Positions 39,767 through 47,685 are shown, counted from the stretch's first letter. The stretch: DNA of 64,000 bases from an uncultured Rhodospirillaceae bacterium (GCA_937927415.1 CALBDS010000033.1:70223-134222); one strand, 5' to 3'. Numbers and translations: made by a program. Notes: a model not told the origin generated them from the sequence alone.

Positions 39767-40897
39767 TCACAGCCGCATGGGCATCTGGAGGACCTGGAAA
39801 GACGGGTCGTCCGGGGTGTCGAAGATCGCCGGGTTCGCCGCGTCGGTCAGGTGGACGCGAAGCAGGTCGCCGCGGAAGACGCGGGCCAGTTCGCGCATGT
39901 AGCGCCACTGGAACCCGATGGTCGTTTCCGCCCCGGCATAGCCGGACGGGATCGCCGTCTTCGCGGTACCCCCACCGCTTTGATCCAGGGTCAGGGACAG
40001 GCGCGCCCCATTGAAGCCGAAGGCGACGGCGCCGGCCTTTTCCTCCCGGACGCTGCCGACGATATCCAGGGCGCGGATCAGCCGGCGCCGGTCCAGCGTG
40101 GCGGGTGGGCCATTGCGTTCCGGGACGACCCGGTCCGTGTCGGGGAAGGTGGCGTCGATGGTCTTCGACACGGCGGTCAGCGTGCCGAAGGAGACTTCCA
40201 CCACCGTCCAGGCACGCCCCTTGCCATAGGCGTTGACCGTGACGTCGCTGGCCGCGTCGGCTTTCCCGGCCTCGCTCAACAGCCACTGGACGAATCGGCG
40301 GGAGAGGATCACGGACGGCAAGGTCCCGGCGTCGGGCACGGGAAGCGGGATGGTCGATTGCGCCAGCCGGTGCCCGTCGGTCGCTTCGGCCAGCAGGCGG
40401 CCATCCTTCGCCCGGATGTGGACGCCGTTCAGGTAATAGCGGGCTTCATTCGTGCTGATGGCGAACGCGACCCGCCCGATCAGGGTGGTCAGGTCTTCGG
40501 CGGTCAGGCGGAAGACCCCGATCAGGGCGCCCAGGTCGGAATGCGGAAAATCCTCTTCGGGCTGGCCGCGCAGGATGACCGTCGTTTCGCCCGCCTCGAT
40601 CGTGATCCGGTTTTCGGCATGGGCGCTGATCGTGACGGGCGCGTCGTCTTCCTGTGTCCGCAGCAGGCGCCAGAACGGAGCGGCGGCCACGCACACACCG
40701 CCCGGCGCGTGGACGTCCGCGGACAGGGCCGCGGTCAGTTCCGTGTCCTGGTCGGTTGCCTTGATCCGGACGGTTTCGCCTTCGGCCCGGACAAGAAGGC
40801 AGGACAGAATCGGGATCGTGTTCCGGCGTTCGATGATGGGGGCGACGGCGCCGACGGCGCGGAGAAGGTCACCGGCCTTCGCGGTGAATTTTGTCAT
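39767..40897 (-). CDS. dnaN: Phage-encoded DNA polymerase III beta subunit (sliding clamp)
   Basis: A 376-residue clamp close to the bacterial length. It has the three-domain DnaN pattern (FTAKAGDLLRAVGAVAPIIERRNTIPILSCLLV, YYLNGVHIRAKDGRLLAEATDGHRLAQ, and a C-terminal VLQMPMRL ending). Sliding clamps tether the replicative polymerase. The phage encodes no polymerase here, so this clamp would recruit the host polymerase. It starts its own transcript with a promoter and operator directly upstream. Confidence 0.95.
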   Translation of the reverse strand: MTKFTAKAGDLLRAVGAVAPIIERRNTIPILSCLLVRAEGETVRIKATDQDTELTAALSADVHAPGGVCVAAAPFWRLLRTQEDDAPVTISAHAENRITIEAGETTVILRGQPEEDFPHSDLGALIGVFRLTAEDLTTLIGRVAFAISTNEARYYLNGVHIRAKDGRLLAEATDGHRLAQSTIPLPVPDAGTLPSVILSRRFVQWLLSEAGKADAASDVTVNAYGKGRAWTVVEVSFGTLTAVSKTIDATFPDTDRVVPERNGPPATLDRRRLIRALDIVGSVREEKAGAVAFGFNGARLSLTLDQSGGGTAKTAIPSGYAGAETTIGFQWRYMRELARVFRGDLLRVHLTDAANPAIFDTPDDPSFQVLQMPMRL

Positions 40898-40926
40898 GGG
40901 CTGTTCTCACGATTCATGGTTTTGCC

Positions 40927-40955
40927 ATATGACGAATTGCCATGTCAGCAGGCAA
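40927..40955 (-). promoter_or_regulatory. Promoter with embedded CI operator for the clamp unit
   Basis: On the minus strand TTGCCT (40955-40950) and TCATAT (40932-40927) are 17 bp apart. The candidate operator ATGACGAATTGCCAT (40929-40943) fills the spacer. It is about 30 bp upstream of the clamp ATG at 40897. Confidence 0.6.
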
Positions 40956-40963
40956 AAAAGGGG

Positions 40964-41530
40964 TCAGAGGGGCTGAGACAGGGTGCGGTACTCGACCGGG
41001 CGCCGTTCGCGGCGGGCGCGTCTGATCCCAGCGGCCATTTCGATGGTGATCCCGTGATCGGCGTAAACGATGGTCGCGTCTGCCTTTGCGCCCCAGGCCA
41101 AACCGCAAACAACCCCCTTCCACCGGGCGATGGGGTCATGAAAATCCAGGGTACGGGGGTAGGTCAGGCTCGGCACGAACGGGGCTTCGCTCCGTGACAG
41201 GCTGTCCGCCATGGCGGCAACCGCATAGTCACTGTCCACGCCGCCTGTCGGGTCGAAGGGCACTTCCAGAATGACAAGCCGCGGGCTGTAGGACGGGGCG
41301 GGAATCGCCGGCTGCCCCTTTTCGGTCAGGACCCGGTCCAGCCACAGCGACAGCATCCGCCCGGCGCCTTTCGCGTCGGCGTCGGACAGGAAGACGGTCG
41401 CGGTGACGCCGTAATGCCGCCGAAGCCACGTATCCAGCCGGGCGTTGCTTCCGGTCCGGAACGCCCCGGCATCCGCAAGCTGATCCCAGAGGGAATCGAC
41501 CTCGAACTGTGCGACGGTGCGGTTCTTCAT
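40964..41530 (-). CDS. Hypothetical early protein with deoxyribosyltransferase-like C-terminal half
   Basis: A 188-residue protein starting at ATG 41530, overlapping the upstream stop by 4 bp. The N-terminal 65 residues are helical. The C-terminal half (RLVILEVPFDPTGGVDSDYAVAAMADSL, FVPSLTYPRTLDFHDPIARWKGVVCGLAWGAKADATIVY, GITIEMAAGIRRARRERRPVEY) follows the pattern of DUF4406/nucleoside 2-deoxyribosyltransferase-like proteins common in phages. A role in nucleotide metabolism is possible. It ends before the clamp promoter. Confidence 0.55.
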   Translation of the reverse strand: MKNRTVAQFEVDSLWDQLADAGAFRTGSNARLDTWLRRHYGVTATVFLSDADAKGAGRMLSLWLDRVLTEKGQPAIPAPSYSPRLVILEVPFDPTGGVDSDYAVAAMADSLSRSEAPFVPSLTYPRTLDFHDPIARWKGVVCGLAWGAKADATIVYADHGITIEMAAGIRRARRERRPVEYRTLSQPL

Positions 41531-42177
41531 GCCACGCTCTCCCGGTGAAGGATGGTGCCCATCGGCTTCAGGTCTTCGGCATCCCCCCGGCGGGACGGTT
41601 CGGCGGTCCGGTCGGCGCGGACCACGGCCCCGATCATGGCGTCGAACGCCGCCTGTTCCGCCGGGGTCATGTCGCAATACCGCTTCCGTGTCCGGCGGTC
41701 CGCCTCTTCGCGCGCCCGGCGGGCGTGTTCGGCGATGTGGGCTTGGGCGGTGCGCGCCCCGGCCATCCGCTTTGCCGCCAGCGACGCGACGGCCTCATAG
41801 ACTTCCGCACGGGACGGCGGGAACTTCAGCTTCAGGGTCAGGACGTCAACCGCCTGTGCCCCCAGGTCGGCGGGGAACATGCGGAAGACGGCTTCGACCT
41901 GCGATGCGTAGATCTCCGGTTCCGGCGGCTGGGCGTTCGGGTAGGAGCCGATCAGCAGCGCGGACAGGCGTGCCGCTTCGCCGGGGCGCGCGGGCGGGGC
42001 GGTGCTGGTCAATTCGGCCACGATCGCGCGGGCGTCCGCGGGCGGGATCAGCTTGGTGTATTCGCCGACCTTGTCCGGACTGTCCAGAACCGGCCAGTAA
42101 GCCGCCGCGGCCGACCCGGCGGGCAGGGCCGGCGCCGGAAGGGTGGTGGCAAGGGGGCAGGGGGGCTTGTCGTTCAT
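41527..42177 (-). CDS. Phage early protein downstream of the replication initiator
   Basis: A 216-residue protein starting at ATG 42177. It has a Pro/Ala-rich N-terminus and helical segments (EAARLSALLIGSYPNA, QVEAVFRMFPADLGAQAVDVLTLKLKFPPSRAEVYEAVASLAAKR), and it ends in a charged part. Its location directly after the initiator gene is like that of lambda P, so a helicase-loading role is conceivable. I see no sequence proof. Confidence 0.55.
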   Translation of the reverse strand: MNDKPPCPLATTLPAPALPAGSAAAAYWPVLDSPDKVGEYTKLIPPADARAIVAELTSTAPPARPGEAARLSALLIGSYPNAQPPEPEIYASQVEAVFRMFPADLGAQAVDVLTLKLKFPPSRAEVYEAVASLAAKRMAGARTAQAHIAEHARRAREEADRRTRKRYCDMTPAEQAAFDAMIGAVVRADRTAEPSRRGDAEDLKPMGTILHRESVA

Positions 42178-42191
42178 GCGCGTTTTTCCGT

Positions 42192-43004
42192 TCAGGGGGT
42201 GGTGTCGTCCTGCCGGTCGGCGTCGGCGATCCGGCGGCGAAGGGTGTCGGACAGGCGGGACTTGCGGTCCGGGATGGGGTCGGTGGACGAGCGGGAAGGG
42301 GGCGGGCCGGGTGAACGAGCGTTGCGGCACCAGTTCCGCCACGTCGCCAGCCAATCCGCCTTGGCCGCGTCCTTCCCGCTTTTGGCGTGCCAGTAGTCCC
42401 GGAATTTGTCGGCTTCGACCCGAAGGTCGATCGACGGAAGCCCGGCGTTCAGGCGGGCGATTTCCCCTTCGACCGCCCATTCGTCGGTCAGAACCCAATC
42501 GTCGGGAAGCCGGGCCGCCCGCTTGCGGCGCCTATTATCTTCTCCGTTAGGAGAAGACTCTGACTCTGATTCTAGGAGCGTTTCAGCGTTTCCTTCGGCG
42601 TTGCCGCTGTGTTTCGTGTGCGTTTCATCGGCGTTTCCGCGCGTTGCCTTCTGGCGTTCCCGCCAAGCCCGGACGCGCTCCGTAGAATGATCGTCACGCT
42701 TGGGTTGCCTGCGATTCCAAGCCTCTAGCATTCCGTCGGGGCCGATCATGCCGCGTGCCGTGAAGGCAACGATCAGCCGATCGACGACGTCGCGGCCCAG
42801 ATCCAGGCCGATTGCAACTTCATCCAAGTCCACATTGGCGATCGACCCACGCGGGTCCGCTTGCGACGCCGTTTCCAGAAGGGCGATCCAAAGCGCAAGT
42901 GAAACGGTCCGGTGCGTTTCAGCGCGTTTCGCAACGCTGGCAAGCTTCACGTCGAACGCGGTCCCGTGGTACAGGCGAAGCCATTCCATGCCGTTTCCGC
43001 TCAT
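42192..43004 (-). CDS. Phage replication initiator-like protein with internal iterons
   Basis: A 270-residue protein starting at ATG 43004 (overlaps the methyltransferase stop). The N-terminal part (EWLRLYHGTAFDVKLASVAKRAETHRTVSLALWIALLETA, DEVAIGLDLGRDVVDRLIVAF, DDHSTERVRAWRERQKA) is a winged-helix pattern of phage replication proteins. The middle (GNADETHTKHSGNAEGNAET, SESES) is encoded by the iteron cluster, like the origin inside lambda gene O. The C-terminal part includes FRDYWHAKSGKDAAKADWLATWRNWCR, common in such proteins. A degenerate homologue lies at 34926-35390. Confidence 0.75.
   Translation of the reverse strand: MSGNGMEWLRLYHGTAFDVKLASVAKRAETHRTVSLALWIALLETASQADPRGSIANVDLDEVAIGLDLGRDVVDRLIVAFTARGMIGPDGMLEAWNRRQPKRDDHSTERVRAWRERQKATRGNADETHTKHSGNAEGNAETLLESESESSPNGEDNRRRKRAARLPDDWVLTDEWAVEGEIARLNAGLPSIDLRVEADKFRDYWHAKSGKDAAKADWLATWRNWCRNARSPGPPPSRSSTDPIPDRKSRLSDTLRRRIADADRQDDTTP
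42578..42638. repeat. Iteron cluster inside the replication gene, candidate phage origin
   Basis: GCGTTTCA occurs at 42578 and 42620, with near-copies GCGTTTCC at 42586 and 42631 and GTGTTTCG at 42609. Several are spaced by 11 bp or multiples. The same octamer forms a regular array at 35057-35098. I infer the replication origin, as in lambda where iterons lie within gene O. Confidence 0.55.
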
Positions 43005-44314
43005 GCTGCCCCCCGTATCGTTCGGCGCCGGGCATCCGCGACATGCTGGATGCGCGTGCCAATCCAACGGATCACGGGAACGGCCATCGAATTGCCCACC
43101 GCCTTGTACCGCCGGGAGTCAGGGCAAGCCTCAGCCGGCTTTCCCCGCCATGGGATCAAGGTCCAGTCATCGGGGAAGCCCTGAAGACGCTCGCATTCGC
43201 GTGGTGTCAGGCGGCGGACGGCGGCGTCATGCCGCAAATCTGCCTCGTCATCGCCGGCGGCCCGCCCCGTTTCCTCGGAAAGCCTGACGGCGACGCCGTG
43301 CTGTGCGCTTGCCTGAAGGGTGAATATGGGGTCGCCGTCGGAACCTATTCCGATCCCGGCGCGTGGATTGGTGGTGCTGGTTCCGGTCCGCTTCCCGATT
43401 TCCTGGATGGGGATCGCAGACACCGCCGCGTTCCCCGCCTGATGGTAGACAACGGCGACCTGCCCGCCGCCGCTCTGGATCTCTGGCCGGGTGCCGCTCA
43501 TGCTCCGCAAGGTGGGGGCGACATCGACGCCGACGTCGTTTCCATAATCCTTGCATGAGAAGGCAAGGGGGATCAGGTGTCCGGCCTTGGCTTGGTTGTC
43601 GTCCGGGCCACACGTTCCAACACCGTTTGCAGTAAGGGCGGCAACTGCCGTCCCCGTGCTTCGGCGCGGCGAAGAATCCCCGCGCACGCCTTCCGGCTCA
43701 AAAAGTATCGCTCCGGGATTGGTGCCGTCTCCAATACGGCAGCTAACGACGAAGACACGCCGCCGCCGTTGGGGCACTCCGAAGTATTGAGCATCGAGAA
43801 CGCGCCATGCAGCGGACCTTTCGTTTCCGATAACCATGCCAGCACGGGGCCATTTCCCGCTTGGACATTCGATGGGGGCGCATTCCCCCACCAAAGTAGC
43901 GAGGAAACATCCAAAGGCATTGTCTTTTGTGTTGAGGACGCCGGGAACGTTTTCCCAGACGACGAATTCGGGGTCGATTGCATGGACCAATTCCACGAAT
44001 TTCAGGGTCAGGTTGCCGCGGTCGTCGTCCAGCGACTTCCGAAGCCCGGCGGTGCTGAACGCCTGACAGGGCGTCCCGCCGATCAGGACGTCGATCTTTC
44101 CGCGCCAGGACGCACCATCGATCTTTGTCATGTCGCCCAGGTTCGGGGTGCCGTTGCGTGCCGACGGTTCGCCTGGAAGATTCGCGCCGTATCGGTGTGC
44201 CAGCACCGCGGATGCGAACGGGTCGATTTCGGACAGGAACGCCGGCTGCCAGCCAAGCGGCTCCCATGCGACGGACGCGGCTTCGATGCCGCTACAGATG
44301 GACCCGAAGATCAT
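43001..44314 (-). CDS. Cytosine-C5 DNA methyltransferase
   Basis: A 437-residue C5 methyltransferase. Motifs visible are I (FGSICSGIEAASVAWEPLG), IV with the catalytic Cys83 (GGTPCQAFSTAG), VI (WENVPG at 120-125), VIII (QRRRRVFVV) and X (YKAVGNSMAVPV). The target-recognition part lies at about 200-360. No restriction gene is adjacent, so it is a solitary phage methyltransferase, probably protecting against host restriction. Its sequence specificity is unknown. It overlaps both neighbours, so it belongs to the cro operon. Confidence 0.95.
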   Translation of the reverse strand: MIFGSICSGIEAASVAWEPLGWQPAFLSEIDPFASAVLAHRYGANLPGEPSARNGTPNLGDMTKIDGASWRGKIDVLIGGTPCQAFSTAGLRKSLDDDRGNLTLKFVELVHAIDPEFVVWENVPGVLNTKDNAFGCFLATLVGECAPIECPSGKWPRAGMVIGNERSAAWRVLDAQYFGVPQRRRRVFVVSCRIGDGTNPGAILFEPEGVRGDSSPRRSTGTAVAALTANGVGTCGPDDNQAKAGHLIPLAFSCKDYGNDVGVDVAPTLRSMSGTRPEIQSGGGQVAVVYHQAGNAAVSAIPIQEIGKRTGTSTTNPRAGIGIGSDGDPIFTLQASAQHGVAVRLSEETGRAAGDDEADLRHDAAVRRLTPRECERLQGFPDDWTLIPWRGKPAEACPDSRRYKAVGNSMAVPVIRWIGTRIQHVADARRRTIRGAA

Positions 44315-44583
44315 GTCCCCGCCTTTCCCGCCGCCGTGGCGGCGTTCTGGTCACGGGCGGCGAAGAACCCAGGCGGGACGTGCGCCGGGCAGAACCAATC
44401 TTCGCGCGTGCAGCCGGCTTCATCGGTCACCGCCACGCCATACGGCGGGTTCGGCGCATCGCAGATCAGGCAGGGCGGCTTGATCCAGGGGAGGGGCTTC
44501 GGCTTCGTGCTCCCGGCCTGTGTCAACCTGCCGAGTTGTTCGGCAAGGTCGAACAGGGAGACACGGTTGCGAACGGCGCTCAC
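44311..44583 (-). CDS. Small zinc-finger-like early protein
   Basis: A 90-residue protein with a likely GTG start at 44583, overlapping the Cro-like stop as GTGA. The C-terminal half has CLIC and, about 27 residues later, FCPAH, so four zinc ligands (C-x2-C and C-x2-H) are likely. Function unknown. It is second in the leftward early operon. Confidence 0.6.
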   Translation of the reverse strand: MSAVRNRVSLFDLAEQLGRLTQAGSTKPKPLPWIKPPCLICDAPNPPYGVAVTDEAGCTREDWFCPAHVPPGFFAARDQNAATAAGKAGT

Positions 44584-44801
44584 GCCGCCGCCTCGGTGCC
44601 GGGAAGCCGAAGGAAGTCGTCGCCGGTCAGGATGACCTCGCGTTCGGCAGCGGCGGCGATGATCGCCGGCCAATACTTCGGCGGGATGGACCCGCGTTTC
44701 TTCCACCATGCGATGGTGGATTGCGGGACGTTGATAGCGGCGCTTAATACGGTTTGTCCGCCGAACAGACGGGTGATGCGTTCAACGATCAGGGTGTTCA
44801 T
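44580..44801 (-). CDS. Cro-like HTH regulator
   Basis: A 73-residue protein starting at ATG 44801. The segment VERITRLFGGQTVLSAAINVPQSTIAWWKKRGSIPPKYWPAII has the form of a Cro/DNA-binding HTH. It is the first gene divergent from the CI-like repressor with operators between them, the standard Cro position. It probably switches early transcription and leads the operon for the methyltransferase and replication genes. Confidence 0.75.
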   Translation of the reverse strand: MNTLIVERITRLFGGQTVLSAAINVPQSTIAWWKKRGSIPPKYWPAIIAAAAEREVILTGDDFLRLPGTEAAA

Positions 44802-44840
44802 GGGGTGATCCGCGTTTGTCAGGGAGAACGCTGGATCGGA

Positions 44841-44870
44841 CTCATATGGCATAACGCCATTGTTCGTCAA
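44841..44870 (-). promoter_or_regulatory. Leftward early promoter with embedded operator
   Basis: On the minus strand TTGACG (44870-44865) and TATGAG (44846-44841) are 18 bp apart. The perfect operator ATGGCATAACGCCAT (44846-44860) fills the spacer. The promoter is about 40 bp from the Cro-like start. Confidence 0.7.
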
Positions 44871-44923
44871 TGACAAAATGGCAATTTGTCATGATTGATT
44901 GTTTCATCATGGCAACATGTCTG
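44846..44923. promoter_or_regulatory. Triple operator between Cro-like and CI-like genes
   Basis: Three sites: 44846-44860 (ATGGCATAACGCCAT, perfect), 44878-44892 (ATGGCAATTTGTCAT, one mismatch) and 44909-44923 (ATGGCAACATGTCTG, weak right half). Starts are spaced 32 and 31 bp. The layout resembles a three-site operator of lambdoid switches. Confidence 0.65.
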
Positions 44924-45075
44924 CCCATCCGGGGCGCCGCCATAGGCCGTCAGACTATGGTGAAACCAGCATAAATACAGATGTTCCCTGCTTGTTCATG
45001 GTGATGCCGCGGTGAATGTATGGCAGAGTGACATACGACGGGGACATAAATGCAGACCAATGAGTGAACTAGAGC

Positions 45076-45819
45076 ATGAACGCCAACCCCAAGGGACAGA
45101 ACGCCATGTCCGACAAACTCGCGGGCCGGTTGCGCGCGCTTCGTGAAGCGGCTGGATTGTCGCAGAAAGAACTTGCTGGCCTGCTGGACGTTGACCAGTC
45201 AACCATCTCCAAGTGGGAGCTTGGTCAGCGTGAGCCGGGATTTGAGGACCTGACCAAGCTATGGGCGATCATCCGCCCGCGCATTCCCGCCGATAAGGCG
45301 GCAGGCTCCGATGTCCGGGCCGCGAAGGAAAGCTTCGACATCATCATCGGGGGCCGTGACGACGACAAGATCGTTCTGATCCAGGCGGAACCCAAGGCAC
45401 GCCCAGGACGCCCGTCACCGCTTCGTGTCCCGCTGTTCGCCATCAAGCGCGCCGGCTTCGAAGCGCCGAAGCTGGAACGGGAAGCGTCAGGCAACCTGGA
45501 CGCCACTGCCGCCCTGACCAACCGTGCCAGTTACGCCGTCGTCTGCCAGGACGGCGCCATGACCCCCGCCATTGATGCCGGTGATACGGCGATCCTGGAC
45601 GCGAACCGTCCGATCCGGGATGGGGACATGACCTTCGTGCAACTGGAGTCCGGGGAATGCTTCTTCGCTCAATTCAAGGGGACGAGTCTGTCCGATCCCG
45701 CCGACCCGACATCGGTCCGCGCCGTTGCCCTGCGCTTCCTCAACCCAGTCCAGGATTTCACGATCCAGGCGGACCGCATCACCCGCGCCGATGGGGTTGC
45801 CGCCATTCTGAAGCCGTAA
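45076..45819 (+). CDS. CI-like repressor with HTH and degenerate S24 domain
   Basis: A 247-residue repressor. Residues about 14-65 form an XRE-type HTH (LRALREAAGLSQKELAGLLDVDQSTISKWELG). Residues about 115-247 follow the LexA/CI S24 fold (PAIDAGDTAILDANRPIRDGD). The conserved G-D-S-M is replaced by D-G-A-M (Ala161), and the region of the catalytic Lys reads FFAQF, so self-cleavage is unlikely. It is divergent from the Cro-like gene. ATG 45106 is an alternative start with a better ribosome-binding site. It is the likely binder of the ATGGC-N5-GCCAT operators. Confidence 0.85.
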   Translation: MNANPKGQNAMSDKLAGRLRALREAAGLSQKELAGLLDVDQSTISKWELGQREPGFEDLTKLWAIIRPRIPADKAAGSDVRAAKESFDIIIGGRDDDKIVLIQAEPKARPGRPSPLRVPLFAIKRAGFEAPKLEREASGNLDATAALTNRASYAVVCQDGAMTPAIDAGDTAILDANRPIRDGDMTFVQLESGECFFAQFKGTSLSDPADPTSVRAVALRFLNPVQDFTIQADRITRADGVAAILKP

Positions 45820-45849
45820 CCACGCGCAACCTTTCCGTTTTCAGCAATG

Positions 45850-45880
45850 GCCCGTGCACGACGTTTTGTCGTGCGCGGGC
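45850..45880 (+). terminator. Terminator after the CI-like repressor gene
   Basis: A 13-bp stem (GCCCGTGCACGAC with GTCGTGCGCGGGC, one G-U) with a 5-nt loop, followed by TTTGTGTTTT. It isolates the repressor transcript from the next rightward unit. Confidence 0.85.
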
Positions 45881-45960
45881 TTTGTGTTTTGAGGTAATCT
45901 GTCGGACTATGGCGGCATGATGGCGGGCTTTGGTGTCATTACAGCACCGAAATTTAATTG

Positions 45961-45989
45961 TTGCCATATGGCAAAGTGTCATTTATGAA
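45961..45989 (+). promoter_or_regulatory. Rightward early promoter with embedded operator
   Basis: TTGCCA (45961-45966) and TATGAA (45984-45989) are 17 bp apart. The operator ATGGCAAAGTGTCAT (45968-45982) lies in the spacer. It drives the gene at 46082. Confidence 0.65.
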
Positions 45990-46081
45990 TGGACGTAGAA
46001 AAACGGCCCGTTCTGGCCCATAGCCCCCCAGAAACCCGCCCCCCTTCCTTCAACCCTTTCATGACCGGAGCGTGACGGCGA

Positions 46082-46513
46082 ATGCTTCCCGTAATCCCCG
46101 GCGGACAGGCAACCGATCCAGGACGTGAACCCTGTTCCCGCTGCCCCGCAAAATGCGCCGAATCCGGTGCGGCCTCATGCGCGTACCCTGAAGTCGCGTA
46201 CCTGGAATCCCGCACGTTCAAGGCTGTGGCTGCCGATGCGATGCTCCGTGTCATGATGCATGGCCGGGAAAACGCCGGCCTTGATGAAGCGGAGCTTGCG
46301 GCCTTGGCGTGCCTGGAAATCGGCGCCGATGTGGAAGACCTGAACGCCGGGCTTCGCGCGAAGGCGGACCGGGATGGCGGGCGTCTCGACACCGGGGACC
46401 CGCTGGTCACCGCCGCGGCTCAGACCGTTGCGCGGGATACCGAATATTTGCGTGTCTATGCCCGCGTTGCTGCCGGGGTAAGGACGCCGCCGTTTCGCCA
46501 GCGGACGAACTGA
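46082..46513 (+). CDS. Hypothetical early protein with N-terminal Cys cluster
   Basis: A 143-residue protein starting at ATG 46082 with GGAG nearby. The N-terminus has CSRCPAKCAESGAASC, five Cys in 17 residues and a likely zinc site. The rest is helical (ADAMLRVMMHGREN, LDEAELAALACLEIGADVEDLNAGL). Function unknown. It is the first gene under the rightward operator-controlled promoter. Confidence 0.6.
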   Translation: MLPVIPGGQATDPGREPCSRCPAKCAESGAASCAYPEVAYLESRTFKAVAADAMLRVMMHGRENAGLDEAELAALACLEIGADVEDLNAGLRAKADRDGGRLDTGDPLVTAAAQTVARDTEYLRVYARVAAGVRTPPFRQRTN

Positions 46514-46609
46514 TCCGGCCCAAGGCCACGGCGCAAGGCGCCGGCCCTTTGTCATCGCTGTCTGCTTTTTCGCCGGGATCGGTCGATCCCTCTTTTTTTG
46601 GCTTTTGAA

Positions 46610-46624
46610 ATGGCAAATTGGAAT
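46610..46624 (+). promoter_or_regulatory. Candidate CI operator at the 46625 gene start
   Basis: ATGGCAAATTGGAAT matches the operator in its left half and the variant ATTCC half (as at 3956-3970) on the right. It directly abuts the start region of the 46625 gene. Confidence 0.5.
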
Positions 46625-47041
46625 ATGGCAGATGGCGACGCTCTGAAGCGAAAGCCTTTCGTAAACACGGGCCGGTACGCAGGGGACGCCCCCCGTATCG
46701 TTGACCGGCCCAAACCCGGCTTCTTCAAGATCCGGCTCGTCAGGTTCGGGCCGTGGGTTCCGGCGCGCATCTGGAACGGCCCGCCCCACGATCCGCTGAC
46801 CGGCGACGAACTGGACAGGTCGTGGCGCCTTCAGGTCCAGGTCTTCGACTTCGCTCCGGCCGCCGATTTTTCGCGGATTTGCCGCGTCTGGACCCATGGG
46901 GTCCGGATCGCGGAACGCGATTACCGATACATGCGGGACCGCATCGCGTGGCTGCGCGCCAACCGCCCCGGCGACCCGCTGGTCAATCCCTTCCGCCCGG
47001 TCATCCTGGACCGGCTTCAGCCCCGAAACATGGAGTCTTGA
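46625..47041 (+). CDS. Conserved phage early protein upstream of recombination genes
   Basis: A 138-residue protein if ATG 46625 is used; ATG 46610 and TTG 46598 are alternatives and no start has a good ribosome-binding site. The core (PKPGFFKIRLVRFGPWVPARIWNGPPHDPLTGDELDRSWRLQV) is a pattern I have met in alphaproteobacterial prophages without known function. It ends 5 bp before the next start, so the two are translated together. Confidence 0.6.
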   Translation: MADGDALKRKPFVNTGRYAGDAPRIVDRPKPGFFKIRLVRFGPWVPARIWNGPPHDPLTGDELDRSWRLQVQVFDFAPAADFSRICRVWTHGVRIAERDYRYMRDRIAWLRANRPGDPLVNPFRPVILDRLQPRNMES

Positions 47042-47046
47042 CGCGC

Positions 47047-47628
47047 ATGTACCCTTTGATCGGACACAACGGCGGTCCCGCCCTGGACACCGCCACCCCG
47101 GACCCGGTAGAAACCTTGGTTCTTGACCTGGAAATCGCCAACGTCGATGCGACGGTGCGGGCGCGGGAACTCACCGCCGTCCTGAAGACCTTCGGCGATA
47201 AGATCGAAACGGCGGATCAGGCCCATAACCTTGTGGACCTGATCGCCCAGATGGGCGCCTTCACCGCCAAGGCCGAAGACGCCCGCAAGACGGCGAAAGC
47301 ACCGCATGACGCGCTGTCCAAAGCGTGCGACGGCTTCTTCAAGCCCATGGCCGATGATGTGAAGGCGGCGAAGGAAACCGCGATTGACCTTCTGTCCGCC
47401 TACATGCGCGGGGTTGCCAAGGACGACAAGGACAAGGCGACGATCCGCACCGACTTGGGGCAGGTCGCCAGCCTGTCCGACGACATCGGCTTCACGATCG
47501 ATGCCCCGGAAGCGGTCCCCCTGGAATACTGGAAGATCGACGAAACCGCGGTCCGGGCGGCGGTGAAGAAGGCCGTTCCCATCGCGGGTGTTACCCGCAT
47601 CGTGACCCGCAAGGCCGGGGTCCGCTGA
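47047..47628 (+). CDS. RecT-associated phage protein with IGHN motif
   Basis: A 193-residue helical protein starting at ATG 47047. The N-terminus MYPLIGHNGGPALD carries the IGHN motif. The rest has regular long helices (VRARELTAVLKTFGDKIETADQAHNLVDLIAQM, FKPMADDVKAAKETAIDLLSAYMRG), resembling Gam/DUF1351-like partners of phage recombinases. It lies directly upstream of recT, so a role in recombination is likely but inferred. Confidence 0.6.
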   Translation: MYPLIGHNGGPALDTATPDPVETLVLDLEIANVDATVRARELTAVLKTFGDKIETADQAHNLVDLIAQMGAFTAKAEDARKTAKAPHDALSKACDGFFKPMADDVKAAKETAIDLLSAYMRGVAKDDKDKATIRTDLGQVASLSDDIGFTIDAPEAVPLEYWKIDETAVRAAVKKAVPIAGVTRIVTRKAGVR

Positions 47629-47685
47629 TGGCGTGGCCCACCATGCCCGCGCCGCACGTCCAGCCGCTTTTTCGCGCCTTCTTAA

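Noticed and set aside
39139..44314. A restriction-modification system
   Set aside because: Two methyltransferases are present but no endonuclease gene is adjacent or elsewhere in the prophage, so they are solitary methyltransferases.
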